Shown: positions 20,996 through 33,112 of the stretch, in pieces
Layout of the letters: every line of letters starts with the position of its first letter
How positions within the stretch are numbered: the stretch's first letter is position 1
Assembly: GCA_030844895.1 (NCBI GenBank)
Contig: JAUTDX010000155.1
Location: 62,001-126,000 of the forward strand
Reading direction: 5' to 3'
Length of the DNA stretch: 64,000 nucleotides
DNA from: Ambrosia x helenae
Taxonomy: Eukaryota; Streptophyta; Magnoliopsida; Asterales; Asteraceae
Notes under the pieces: model-generated
Seen by the model: only the letters and a program-made list of their open reading frames with translations
The model's database searches: none
What the model was told of the DNA's origin: nothing
Program-made: the position numbers and the translations under genes

Positions 20996-23290
20996 ATGTC
21001 CGACCATGAGTCTCCGGAAGAGGTAAGTCAAGCACCTCCGAACACTGGTGAAAACACCAAACCTTGACCAGACCATGCTAAACAAGCCTGTTTCTTTTTC
21101 CACACCTTGAAGCACTCCTACGGGGCTCTCATCCCCAGAGTTCTCTCTTTTTCAAACCCCTACACCCACTCGTTCAAGGGTTGCATCTCCTCAACTCGGA
21201 CCTATGCGAACGCCTGAACGCATAGATCTAACGCCCGAGGGAGTTGCAAAGAACTTTTTACAGCTAAGATCCCTTTTAAATCAACATGTGAACAGGGAAA
21301 TAGAGAAAGGGGTACGGATCCGTTTGGATTATGATGAGGATGAACCCTCACTTGCACCCGAGCCTCCTCATCCTCCTCACCCTTTCCTTTCAAGCTCTCA
21401 AGCTGCAATCCCCAATTTTTGGGCTGGACCAAGCTCTGCATTCACTCCTTTTAACACCAACTCTTTCCAGACTGGGAGGCCAAACCCTGCTGCCTTTCCG
21501 TTGTTCACCTCCCAACCTTTGATCCCAAGCATGCCCTTGGGACACGAAGTAACCCTAGACCAGCTCTTATAGTCGCCAGTCTCTAGTGTTCCACCTCCTG
21601 CACCGACTTCACGGGAACAAGCCATGACATCCCTGCCAATAGATCGAAGTGCAGCCATGAATGTGCCCGTGGGAACTGGCTATACAACAACTCCTGAAAG
21701 CCTTCAAGGATTCACCCTCATGCCACAAATGATGGCCCATTTTCCTTGGCAGTAACTTATCCGCCTAGGCGTTAGCTACACATCAAGGTAACTCGAGTGG
21801 TAACACCAACACTGGAGTCGAGAATGACATGAACAAACCTTACAAGCCCAGCAGCCTCTCATGCTTTTCTCCGCAAATAGCCGACTATGAATTTCCTAGC
21901 ATGCTAAAGATGCCCTCTCACATAAAAACATATGATGGTACCGAAGACCCCGAAGATCATTTGCAAATTTTCTCAGGTGTTGCCAGGATGGAGAAGTGGG
22001 GTAACCCCAAGTGTTGTCTCATGTTTATGTAAACACTCGCAGGTTCAGCCCGGATCTGGTTTAATGACCTTCCGGCTGGAAGCATCCGGTCTTTTGATGA
22101 CTTAGGGAAAGGGTTCCTAGCCAACTTCTCCCAGCAAAGGCGATGTGTGAAAGATGCAACCGCCGTCTTCCAGATCAAGTAAAGAGATGATGAAAGCCTT
22201 CGTGATTTCATTGAACGATACAAGAAAGAAGGTCTTACTTATGTCGGTGCTAATGAAAAAATGAAGGTTGCAGGGTTCATGAATGCTATTACCTCCAAAT
22301 ATCTCACCGGAGATTTTAACAAGAGTCTCCCAAGAACCCTTGAAGAAGTTCTTGAATGGGCCTAAGCTCACATTCAAGGGGAGGAAGCTGTAGATATCAA
22401 GGAACAAAGGAAGAGAGCAGCCAATTGGAGAGGTTCAAGCCCTCAACGAAAGAAGTGAAGTTATGGATCCTTTGACAGACGTCACAAGGGATCTGATTCT
22501 CAAAGATATGATGGAAGGAACTCTTCAAACAAAGACAGATTGTGAACTTCACTGCTCTCACCAAAACTCCACAAGAAATCCTTGCTACCGAAGAAGTCAA
22601 CCACAGCTTTAGACCTCCTCGACCCCTACCTAAGAGCAAGAGGAATGGAAACTCCAATCAATACTGTGAATTCCATGAAGAAAAAGCACACCACACCACT
22701 GACTACTTCCAACTTAAGAAAAGGATGAAGGAAGCCGTCAAGTCAGGAGAACTTGCTCACCTGGTAAAGGGAGTAAAGGATAACATGACTGATGGAAAGA
22801 AAAAAGAGGTTAACATTGTGCTCCTTGAACAAGAGACTCGAAGCAAACGTCCTCGGTTGGAAGCTTGGGAACGTCAATGTGTGTGTTTCCCCCTACCAGA
22901 AGGGGATAAGAGTTGTGGCCCTCTAGTGGTTGAAGCCTTGTCAGGCTTGTTAACAATACGAAAGGCCTACATTGATACCGGTGCCGCCACAAAAATTATG
23001 TTTGAAAATCACTTCAACCTGCTAGACCCGATCGAACGCTCTAAGCTTCAACCCGCAGAATCTTCCATAAAAGGTACAGCCGACATACCTATTAAGCCTC
23101 TGGGCCGAATCACACTCAATGTTAGCTTTTCAGAAGGAAATATGAGGAGAACAGAACCTCTAACCGTCGTGGTCCTAAACCTCCCTTCCAACTAAGACGT
23201 GATCATTGGAAGGCTAAGACTGGCAACCTTTGACATGGCTGTTTCCATCGGTCAAAAGAGTGTGAAGTTCCCCACTGAAAACGGGGTAGC
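20996..23290 (+). pseudogene. Decayed gag-protease of a Ty3/gypsy (Tat/Ogre-like) element
   Basis: The start is ATG 20996, 46 nt after the primer-binding site. Recognisable parts are the retrotransposon gag core near 21900-22400 (MPSHIKTYDGTEDPEDHL, then FNDLPAGSI, FLANFSQQRR, LRDFIERYKKE), a gag C-terminal motif with YCEFHEEKAHHTTDYF and LAHLVKGVK near 22660-22770, and an aspartic protease near 22970 with the intact active site YIDTGAA. Stops interrupt the frame at 21570, 21753, 22030, 22180, 22363 and 22456, with a frameshift near 22540. The reading stops at 23290, where another LTR begins, so RT and integrase are missing. It has no capacity to make a working polyprotein. Confidence 0.8.
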
Positions 23291-26200
23291 TGTCACACCC
23301 CGCCACGGAGGAAACACGGGAATGTGACCTCGAAAGGTTTTCATAGCACAAGGTACAAGCAACACACTTATATTTATTAAAAGATACCATCAACTGATGG
23401 TTATTGCCATAAAACTTATTTAAAGTAGAGAAACATTGTCTGAAAACAAGTAAATTATCTGAACAACCATGAAACTACAATACTACGGGATAGACAAAAC
23501 CCAATCCATTGTGATACCACCTAGTGCATTCTTGGACCCCTCTCTCAAACCCTGCTGCTTTCCATTAGTTACTTGAAAAACATGCATGAAAGATTTGTCA
23601 ACATTAAAGTTGGTGAGTTCACAGGTTTGAGTGTAACAAGTAAAACAATTGTGTAATTCATGTATGACCAATCATAGGCTAGCTAAGCGAATGATTTCTG
23701 TGCAAACCATGAGTCCCGTAACCAAACCCCTTGACTGTGATGCCTCGCGCATTGTACACTAAAGACAATGTATGTATAGTAGAATACTAACACTCTTCTG
23801 TATGTGACTGGTTAGAGCGACTAACCAAGAGTGGGGGTGTCAACCCAATAGATCTATTAAAGTGTTCCATGGCTTTTGATAGCTAATGGTTATAGTAAAT
23901 GTTGTACGAGGACTGATGATCTCATGAACCAAATGTCGCATGTTCCACATGGCAATCACGATAGAATATACACACAAAATGACAATTGTACTAGAGTTGT
24001 AGCATGTTTGTTCCCCTAAAAATATGAAAATAGTAAAATGGGGCCGTGATACTCACCTGATAGTGTCACGTGTGGTCGAGTACAGTCGACAATGTAAGAT
24101 GGCTACTCTCCGGATGTTACCCTATGATCAGTGGGGACAGAGTAAGTTCCATAGTTTTGTTTGTTCATCATACAAGCTATTCACCCGACATTCGTGGATC
24201 CTTGTGTTTAGTGTATGCTTTAATCATATAACTCCGGAACTCGGTTGCTTTATTGAAATATAGTATTTATTGTAAGCAAGACGGACCCCTCATGTTGTCA
24301 TGGGCCCTAAGTTGACACCCATTCATCACGTGTGGTCAATCCTTAGAAAAAACATAGTTAAATCATATGTTTATAACCCTTTTAAGTCTAACATAGCATT
24401 AACACATGTTTCGGCCCATGCTAACATATGTTAAGTGTTCATAGCCGAAACAATGCTTCATATGGGTATCGAATCCGAAGGTTATTTGGATCAAAAGAGC
24501 TTGGTATAGACTTGTTAAGTTATTGCCGAAAGCTTGTAAGATGTTCCAAGGGTTTTGATGACAAAATCGATGGTAAAAACATCCATTATGTCCTTACCCT
24601 TTGAACATGGATCAAATGAGTTTGTTTTAAATCAAAAACAATCACTAGGAGGTTGTTTAGGGTGGGGTTTGATTCATTACACACAACCCAACCTACTATA
24701 TAGATGTAAGGGCTCATTCTAACTAGGTGTAATATTGTGGCAAAGTGATTGATAGTTAGTCGATTGTATAAGTGAAACAATGTGTGCGATTTGTGAATGT
24801 GTATGGCCAACTTATGGGGATCAAATGTCGATGGTTTGGGTGAACATGATAAGACCGAAAGCTAGGAGTTTGTTTGGACAAGATGACTTACCTAGAAAGA
24901 TCTTGAGATGGTACAATGCCTAGCGATCTTGGCCTTCTTCTCCTCGGCTTGGATCTTGGCTTGGCCGATGGAATTGGATAGTTTTAGAGAGTGTTTTTGG
25001 CTGCTTTGAGATCAAGAGAAAGAGAGGTGTGGTGTGAGTTTTGGTGAGGATCAAAGGGGCATGTATATAGAGAGTTCAAGTAGGTGATGACAAAACAATT
25101 GTGGCATCCTCTCCTTGTTTCGGCCATGGCATTAGTTAGAGGAAAAGTTGCATAAAATAGTGTAAGAGAATGAGTTGTAAGCTTTTTATCATAAGTAGGG
25201 GTGTGTTGACTAGATTAGGATGATGATGCATTCTTGTCTTTAGCTAAATAGATGTAAAGGACTCCTCACATTGGCCGATTGTCTTCTTGTGTATACCATG
25301 ATGTTCTTGTGATCCATCACTTTCATACTTGTGTTGATTATAATCGGCCGAGATCATGTAGTGATGTAAGGTAGATAGTGACCTTGACATGCTCTGTCCA
25401 CATACTCTTGGATGTTGATAGCTCAAGATATCTTAGTTGTTAATTTGGAAGCTTCTTGGTGTGTTGATGAGGTAATCGACCGAGAATCATGGAGACAAGA
25501 TGGTAAGGATCAAGAGTAGAGGTATAGATGTGAAGTTTCTATTTAAGTGTAAGGGAATGTTTGTCCTATATTGGAACCAATCACGCGTTAGCAATTGGGA
25601 CTTGTTCTATGGATTCTGCTCTTGTTTAGCCGATTGTAGTGTGATACACACACACATATAGGTAGTGATTTTCATGTGGGAAGATAGTTATCTTTGGCTT
25701 TATGCCTTGTTTTGTATAAATGATTACCTCATGTACTAGTTTAGTAGTTTGTGTCATGTGTTGGTGTGGAAAGCACCTACGACCGATATCCATAGTGTGT
25801 AAGTTATAGTGAGGTGTCTAGGATCTTGTGTTTGTCTCACTAGGTGTGATGGTGATGGTTCTGGTCCCTTGGTTATTGTTTGCGAGACAAATCATGTGTA
25901 TATGGGCGTTTTTTTGGTGAATGGTTGGGTGTGTTGTGAATTCGTTGTGTGTACTTGGTGTAGTTGAGGACTTGACGTTGATATAATCATGCTTCTGTGT
26001 CATTACTCGTATACTCTTGTTATAAGGTGTAAGTATATGAAAAACCTTCATGATTCATAAACATGTGTTAGTGAGGGTTTATCATGTGTTAGGGTGAAAT
26101 AACCTCATTGTATGCTTGTTGGGTGATTTTCCGGGTGTTGTATGCATAAACGATTGATTTCTGTTGAGTTTTAGAATAACTCATGCTTTACTAGGCCCGG

Positions 26201-26302
26201 GGGTGGGTGTTTGTGTGTGCAAGACATCTAAATATGCACATATAATGATAAAATAAATGAAATGCGTACGGATGTTGACCTGGATCGTTGACTGTTGTCA
26301 CA
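23291..26302 (-). repeat. Complete 3.0-kb LTR (3' LTR, minus) of a Tekay-like gypsy
   Basis: On the minus strand it begins TGTGACAACAG (26302) and ends GGCGGGGTGTGACA (23291). At its upstream side is the purine tract AAAACAAGGAGAGAA of the adjoining element. Length (3012 bp), termini and internal blocks match the plus-strand LTR at 38524-41527 (3004 bp), so both belong to one family. A TATA-like CTCTATATACATG (minus) lies near 25070, about 1.8 kb from the LTR end. Non-coding. Confidence 0.8.
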
Positions 26303-27476
26303 TTCTCTCCTTGTTTTTGGAATTTCGTCCGCGAAATCAAGTTTTCCTACTAGTTTCAGTAGTCTTAGGAAAAAGAGCTGGATACCTGCGTCTCATCTGG
26401 TCTTCGCGTTCCCATGTAAATTTGGGACCACGCTTTGCATTCCATCTGACTTTGAAAAGTTTAGTGCGGCTCCTTCTCAATTTCTGGACTTTCCAATCAG
26501 TCACCTCGATTGTCTCCTCAACGAAGTGGAGTTGATCATCGATGTGAATTTCTTCGGGAGGAATGATCAAAGATTCGTCGGACAAACACTTTTTCAGATT
26601 GGATACGTGGAAAGTGTCATGAACACCACTGAGCTCTTCTGGTAACATGAGCTTGTATGCCACGGAACCAACCCTAGAAAGTATTTCAAATGGACCTATG
26701 TATCGGGGGTTAAGTTTCTAACGTTTGCCAAACCGTGGTACACCCTTCCAGGGTGAGACTTTCAAGAGTACCTTGTCGCCAACCTGAAATTCGAGTGGTT
26801 TGCGACGACGATCAGCATAACTCTTTTGATGATCTCGAGTGGCTTTCAAGTGATCACGGATCTGAAAGATCTTATCGGTTGTTTCTTGAGTAAGCTCGGG
26901 GCCAGTCAAATATTTGTCTCCAACTTTCGCCCAACACAAAGGAGATCTACACTTACGTCCATATAAGGCTTCAAATGGGGCAACCTTGATGCTGGTGTGG
27001 TAACTGTTATTGTAAGAGAACTCAACCAATGGTAAATGAGATTCCTAGTTTCCACCAAAATCGATTACACATGCCCGAAGCATGTCTTCCAATGTTTGGA
27101 TCGTACGTTCGCTATGGCCATCGGTTTATGGATGATAGGTTGTGCTCATGTTTAAGCGAGAGCCCAAAGCATCCATTAGTGTTTGCCAGAATCGGGAAGT
27201 AAATCGACTGTCTCGGTCAGAAATGATTGAAACAGGCACACCATGCCTAGTTACAATCTCTTTGATGTACATTTTGGCGAGTTTCTCTAGCTTGTCGGTT
27301 TCCTTGATCGGTAAGAAATGCGCGGACTTAGTCAACTTGTCAATAATTACCCAAATCTATGGAGATTTGTTCCCATTTCCAAACAGGAATCTCTGGTTGC
27401 TGCAGCAGACCAGACGACTTCTGATACTCAGCTTTGACCTTTGAACAGGTAAGGTGGCTGACGTGTGTTGCAATTT
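26303..27476 (-). pseudogene. Integrase C-terminal half with chromodomain-like tail, Tekay-like gypsy
   Basis: Read from 27476 down: the zinc-binding end and linker (TCSKVKAEYQKSSGLLQQP), an internal deletion with frameshift near 27350-27365, then core pieces LTKSAHFLPI and ISDRDSRFTSRFW with one catalytic Asp. After a stop and broken frames at 27030-27125 comes the block FSYNNSYHTSI ... ALYGRKCRSPLCW ... DKVLLKVSPWKG, and finally HDTFHVSNLKKCL and the chromodomain-like VRWNAKRGPKFTWEREDQM. Stop and frame breaks also fall near 26715. The adjacent LTR confirms this is the 3' end of the element. Confidence 0.83.
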
Positions 27477-30054
27477 TGTAAGACCCTAACCCATAAACAC
27501 ACGATTAACATTAGAACTTACGGGCTTTGGTCTTAATGAGTTAACACTCCCGATTTCGAACTTTGATATTTATAATATCCAACCCATTATGATTTCTATA
27601 TTATAGGTCCCAACAAATTTTCTTATAATTAGATTTACTAAAAACATGTACTAAAGCTTGCGTTTTAATCGGGAACTTCAAATGCGGAAGCTGGTTGAGA
27701 GTTTGGGTGTGTTCGGTTCTTCTCGCGACTTGATCTTTGCTCCGGAAGTCTCGCCACATGAATACCTAGCACCATTACACAAAGAATGGTTAGTGATTTG
27801 TCAATAATAGAGGAAATATCCTCTGCTCAGTTTTTCCTCTGGTCTGAGCAAACATCCTCTGCTAATTTTTCCTCTGGTCTAAACAATCCTCTGGTCTGAG
27901 CAAACATCCTCTGCTCATTTTTCCTCTGGTCTAAACGATCCTCTGGTCTGGGCAAACATCCTCTGCTTCCTTGCTTGTTTTTCCCCAACCTTTGGGTGCT
28001 TTTAAACCAAGTTCAAGGCCCTTCCTAGGGGCACTTGGGGACTTGTTTGATACCCTTTATTGGGCTTGAAAGATGCCCGTTTATGGTGGTTTATAACCCC
28101 TTTCGGCTTAACTATTACTTACATGTTTTTCACCCAAATCGACCCATTAAGGCCTTGGACTCTACAAGACACTTTTTAAGCACACCAAAGGCATTGAAAT
28201 CATATTGTTAGCACATTGGACACATGTTCAACTAAAAGCATTGTCCGTTTTGTGTCATGATGAGTCATTTCTTAGATTTAACCTTTAGTAAATCTTTAAA
28301 TTCCCAAAACATCCTTTTATAGCCAAATCTTTAAATTTAGCCATATATGGCGACACTTTTGATTCAAACCCATTGGTTTCGACTCGATGACTTGTTTAAA
28401 AACCTCTAAGTCCTTTCGGACTTAGATTTCCACCATTTCTCTTGTTTTCTCATATTTAGTCAATTATAAGCGCAATAGCGCGCATTAGACATAGTTATGG
28501 AAATAACTTACTTGATTGGCACCCACACTTCATGTGAGTAGTTTTAGCACCCACGTTGCTTCGCCCGAAAGCATCATTTAGCTACGGACTTACCGAGTGG
28601 CGTTGACCCATACCTTGCACCCATATGGATTACTTAGGCAACGAGTGCCCAATTTTCAAGTGTCCTCCTACCTACACTCTAGATTGACCACATTAGTCTC
28701 TTGGGACTCAATAGTAATGCATTTACCATTTGACCCGTTATCCCCAAGTTTCTTAAATCTTAGATAACCGGATTTTAATGTCGGGTTCAAATGGTGAGGG
28801 AATCACCCACCCGACCCGTTAAAACTCATGATTACATAACTTCCTTATTCATGTGATTTTTATCCAAAATCCTAGCTTAGACTCTTGTTTACTACATAGC
28901 TTTATTGGTTGACCCAATTGATGATTTTCATCATTTGATCAACACTATATGACTCATTTATGACTATGAATTTTGTTGTGACATGAATTCGCATAAATCA
29001 CCCGATTAATAGGTTTTACCCCTTGAGGTCATACCTTTGTCCCACTTCAAAGTCTAAACACTTATATCAATACAAGTGTTGTATTTTTAGAGTAGTGTAA
29101 GTATTACTTGTACCTAACTTAGGAACATGCCAAAACTTGTTTTTGTTAGAACACATAATATGGAATTCTTTCATAATCCATGGCATCATGTATTCATTTT
29201 TCCTCAAGCTCAACATTTACATTTCTAGTTTTCATGTTCATACATGTTCTACACATTTATTTTTCTCATTCAAGCATTTCATCAAACACCTTATATGCAC
29301 TAATTTCATCATGTTAATTCTAGGTGTTCAAGACTTTCTAGATTCCACCACGGCTTAGCTAACCATTTGCACATGATCAATTCACCAATTAGCATACATA
29401 CATGATACAAATCACATATAGTTGCAAGATTTACCACATAGTAGGGTAATTCATGTTTAGGATAAAAACCCACTACTTATACATAATGAGAATTCACAAA
29501 TTCATATGAATCAACATCATATAACAATTCATCACGTTTTATAGCTTCCTTGATGTCTACTAACAAATAGAAATCCATAGAAGCTAAGAATTCATGTTTT
29601 TAATGTGAACCCTAATTTACCATCTTCCACATACAAGTGTTTTAGGTGAAATCAAATGGGTCTAAAGATACCTGGTGATTGGTAGAACACTAGATAAACA
29701 AGAATTTCACCATGCATCAAGAAACCCCCTTAATTTGAGCAGATTTGTGCGTGGTAGATGCTTTAGGGTTGGAGCCCTTCTTGGGGGTCTCATGAAGATC
29801 ATACGAACACACAGACACATTGTGTGTGTTTTATTTGTTTTATTTTTATTAATAAACCCCACTTTATCATATTAGCAACTATGGCCCCTCAAGTTTTTCC
29901 AAAGTCTTTTGTTGTTAAAACTCATTTAGCAAAACTAGTGTTATTCCCATAATAGGACATAACCCAAGTTCTCATTATTCGAGTCTCACTTTGTTATTTT
30001 GCTAATCACGCCTAATCGTGTAATTAGGCGAAAGGGTGATTTTTGGGTGTTACA
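27477..30054 (-). repeat. 2.6-kb LTR of a second gypsy-type element (minus)
   Basis: On the plus strand it starts TGTAAGACCC at 27477 and ends GGGTGTTACA at 30054. Outside the right end lies GGTCTACCCCCCTTAAAG, the complement of a polypurine tract, which shows this is the 3' LTR of a minus-strand element. It interrupts the integrase at 27476. Positions 28540-29890 are repeated almost unchanged at 31680-33112. No coding region; 60-70-residue frames inside are chance. Confidence 0.75.
27811..27972. repeat. Minisatellite inside the LTR
   Basis: A unit of about 54 bp is built from the phrases TTTTTCCTCTGGTCTAAAC, ATCCTCTGGTCTGAGC and AAACATCCTCTGC, repeated about three times with small changes. 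Confidence 0.75.
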
Positions 30055-31679
30055 GGTCTACCCCCCTTAAAGAGGTTTCGTCCCCGAAACCTTTCTTGTG
30101 TTGTTGCTTTGGTCACACCAAAGAACCTTAGTGTCTATAATCAAATTTGAACGCCGCTCATTCCCATGACATTCTATTGTCTAACAATTAGTATTATATA
30201 CTTAGGGTTGTTACCCCTTTACTCGACCTTCTAACTTTTTGATTTTTTTTTTGTATGAAGGCCTCGACTTTATATCACTACTTTGAGTCACACCATTCTT
30301 CTGTTTGACTAGACGTTATTTCTTTGCATAACATCTATTTACATACCCATATAGGGTATTCCAGTTATTCATGTATTTTTTATAGATTCGCTTTAGAACC
30401 GCATACTATCCCCATCTACCATTGTCCCGAAGGATGTAATGTTTTAAGGGTCCATTCTATCATGCACCCTAGGGTATCTACTGTGACACCATGATTGTAA
30501 CATGCACATGCATCGATTACTAATAAGTAAATTTGTCTTGATTTCCAAGACTAACCGGCTTTTCAACATAGCCGTTTTCTAACCCCCTTGGATTCATCTC
30601 CAAATCCAACTACTATCCTTTTGGTTTGCTAGTATGTTAAAACATAATTTGCTTTACACTAGCGTTTTCCATCCTTTGGCTAATCCTATTTTAAGAATTT
30701 GCCATTTATTGGGTTTCCCTTACCCTTCGTGTTTGTTGTGGGAATCGTTACCGATTTCCCACATTTTACCCAGCCAGTTTGCTGGACTCCATGTTTCAAG
30801 TATTGTATTCTAAGGTATGATCCATTATGGTTCACCCCTTTTTTAACCTCACACCAAGTGAGTTATCCAGTTTACTATGCTTGGGCTCACCCGTAACATA
30901 TCTAATTTGTGTCCGAGAATTTGAACTAGGGTTTCCCCCAAATTCTCGTTTTGCTAACCCGGTAGGTGGTTATTGCCCTAACCGACCCGTTAAAAGACTC
31001 TGGAGTTTCAGATTTCAAATCGTTTATCTCTTTAGAAGGCTTATTTTCTTTTCAAAGAAAATCCTTTTTCTAATTTACCGATATCAACATAAGTTGAGGT
31101 TGGTTTTCATTTTATAATAAAACGGTGTTAAACTGACATTACAACATATTATATCGATTAATCCCTTGTTACCACGGTTTACGTTAGGTTGTACCGACTA
31201 TATAATCATAGCATTGAGATACAGGTTTTACTAGATTGTACCGAATCCACGGTTTTCACTAGATTGCACAAAATATACAATCGTAGCGTTATGTCACATA
31301 TTTCACCAGATTGTACCAGATCCACGGTTTGTACTAGTTTGTACCGAATCCACGGTTTAAACTAGATTGTAACAAATCCACGGTTTGTACTAGGTTGTAC
31401 CAAATCCATGGCTTGCATTTTTTAACTCGAGAGTTAAATGATTTATTGATTTATCACGGCCCAAGTCCACTGTTCATGTCATTTATCCGAAGATTTATGA
31501 TCTATCCGATTATGACTCAACCTTTGATTATGGTTCAAGTCCCTTTTTATGAATTTATCCTTCTATAAAAATTCGAGTTAAATTATGGCTTAACCTTGAT
31601 AAAAGCTCAAGTCTATTTCTAAACCGAATTTACTCATGACTCAACCTTGATAAAGGTTCAAGTCTATCTCTGTAATAAG
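30055..31679 (-). other. Non-coding internal region of the second LTR element
   Basis: It begins at the polypurine tract complement and a palindromic GGTTTCGTCCCCGAAACC (30078-30095). It has no frame longer than about 100 codons and no retroelement domain. The far end carries two sets of tandem repeats (31171-31413 and 31440-31680). With only 1.6 kb between its LTRs, the element must be non-autonomous or heavily deleted. Confidence 0.55.
31171..31413. repeat. Degenerate ~30-bp tandem repeats (CCACGGTTTGTACTAGATTG)
   Basis: About seven variants of a unit reading roughly CACGGTTTGTACTAG, then ATTGTACCGAATC follow one another, diverged by point changes and a 40-bp interruption. The next 240 bp carry a separate ~60-bp repeat with the phrase ACTCAACCTTGATAAAGGTTCAAGTC. 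Confidence 0.65.
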
Positions 31680-33112
31680 TGAGTAGTTTTAGCACCCACG
31701 TTGCTTCGCTCGAAGGCATCCTTTAGCTACGGACTTACCGGGTGGCGTTGACGCATACCTTGCACCTATATGGATTACTTAGGCAACGAATGCCCAATTT
31801 CCAAGTGTCCTCCTACCTACACTCTAGATTGACCACATTAGTCTCTTGGGACTCAATGGTAATGCATTTACTATTTGACCCGTTATCCCCAAGTTTCTTA
31901 AATCTTAGATAACCGGCTTTTAATGTCGGGCTCGAATGGTGAGGGAATCACCCATCCGACCCGTTAAGACTCATGATTACATAACTTCCTTATTCATGTG
32001 ATTTTTATCCAAAACCTGAATTTAGACTCTTGTTTACCACATGGCTTCATTGGTTTACCCAATTGATGATTTTCATCATTTGATCAACACTATATGACTC
32101 ATTTATGACTATGAATTTTGTTGTGACATGAATTCGCATAAATCACCCGATTAATAGGTTTCACCCCTTGAGGTCATACCTTTGTCCCACTTCAAAGTCT
32201 AAACACTTATATCAATACAAGAGTTGTATTTGTAGACTAGTAGTGTAAGTATTACTTACCTCATATCCATTTCGCTTCCGTACGCATTGAGCTTGCATCC
32301 GTTTGACCCGTTTGTTCCCTTGTCCTTATACCTAACTTAGGGACATGTCAAACCTTGTTTTTGTTAGAACACATAATATGGATTTCTTTCATAATCCATG
32401 GCATCATGTATTCATTTTTCCTCAAGCTCAACATTTACATTTCTAGTTTTCATGTTCATACATGTTCTACACATTTATTTTTCTCATTCAAGCATTTCAT
32501 CAAACACCTTATATGCACTAATTTCATCATGTTAATTCTAGGTGTTCAAGACTTTCTAGATTCCACAATGGCTTAGCTAACCATTTGCACATGATCAATT
32601 CACCAATTAGCATACATACATGATACAAATCACATATAGTTACAAGATTTACCACATAGTAGGGTAATTCATGTTTAGGGTAAAAACCCACTACTTATAC
32701 ATAATGAGAATTCACAAATTCATATCAATCAACATCATATAACAATTCATCATGTTTTATAGCTTCCTTGATGTCTACTAACACATAGAAATCCATAGAA
32801 GCTAAGAATTCACGTTTTTAATGTGAACCCTAATTTACCATCTTCCACATACAAGTGGTTTAGGTGAAATCAAATGGGTCTAAAGATACCTTGTGATGTG
32901 TAAAACACTAGATAAACAAGAATTTCATCATGCATTATGAAACCCCCCTTGATTTGAGCAGATTTGTGCTTGGTAGATGAGTTAGGGTTGGAGCCCTTCT
33001 TGGGGTCTCATGAAGATCATACGAACACACACACACACACATTTTGTGTGTTTTATTTGTTTTATTTTTTTAATAAACCCCCTTTATCATATTGGCAACT
33101 ATGGCCCTTCTC
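31680..33112 (-). repeat. Truncated 5' LTR of the second element
   Basis: It matches 28540-29890 of the LTR at 27477-30054 nearly base for base, including identical frames such as the one beginning at 29137 and 32355. It lacks about 160 bp of the LTR start and 1.06 kb of its end. A roughly 60-bp extra block near 32255-32335 (TCATATCCATTTCGC) distinguishes it. At 33112 it switches abruptly to gypsy RT sequence. Confidence 0.75.

Noticed and set aside
29137..29358. 73-codon frame repeated at 32355-32576
   Set aside because: Duplicate only because it lies in the duplicated LTR; hydrophobic reading of AT-rich DNA.
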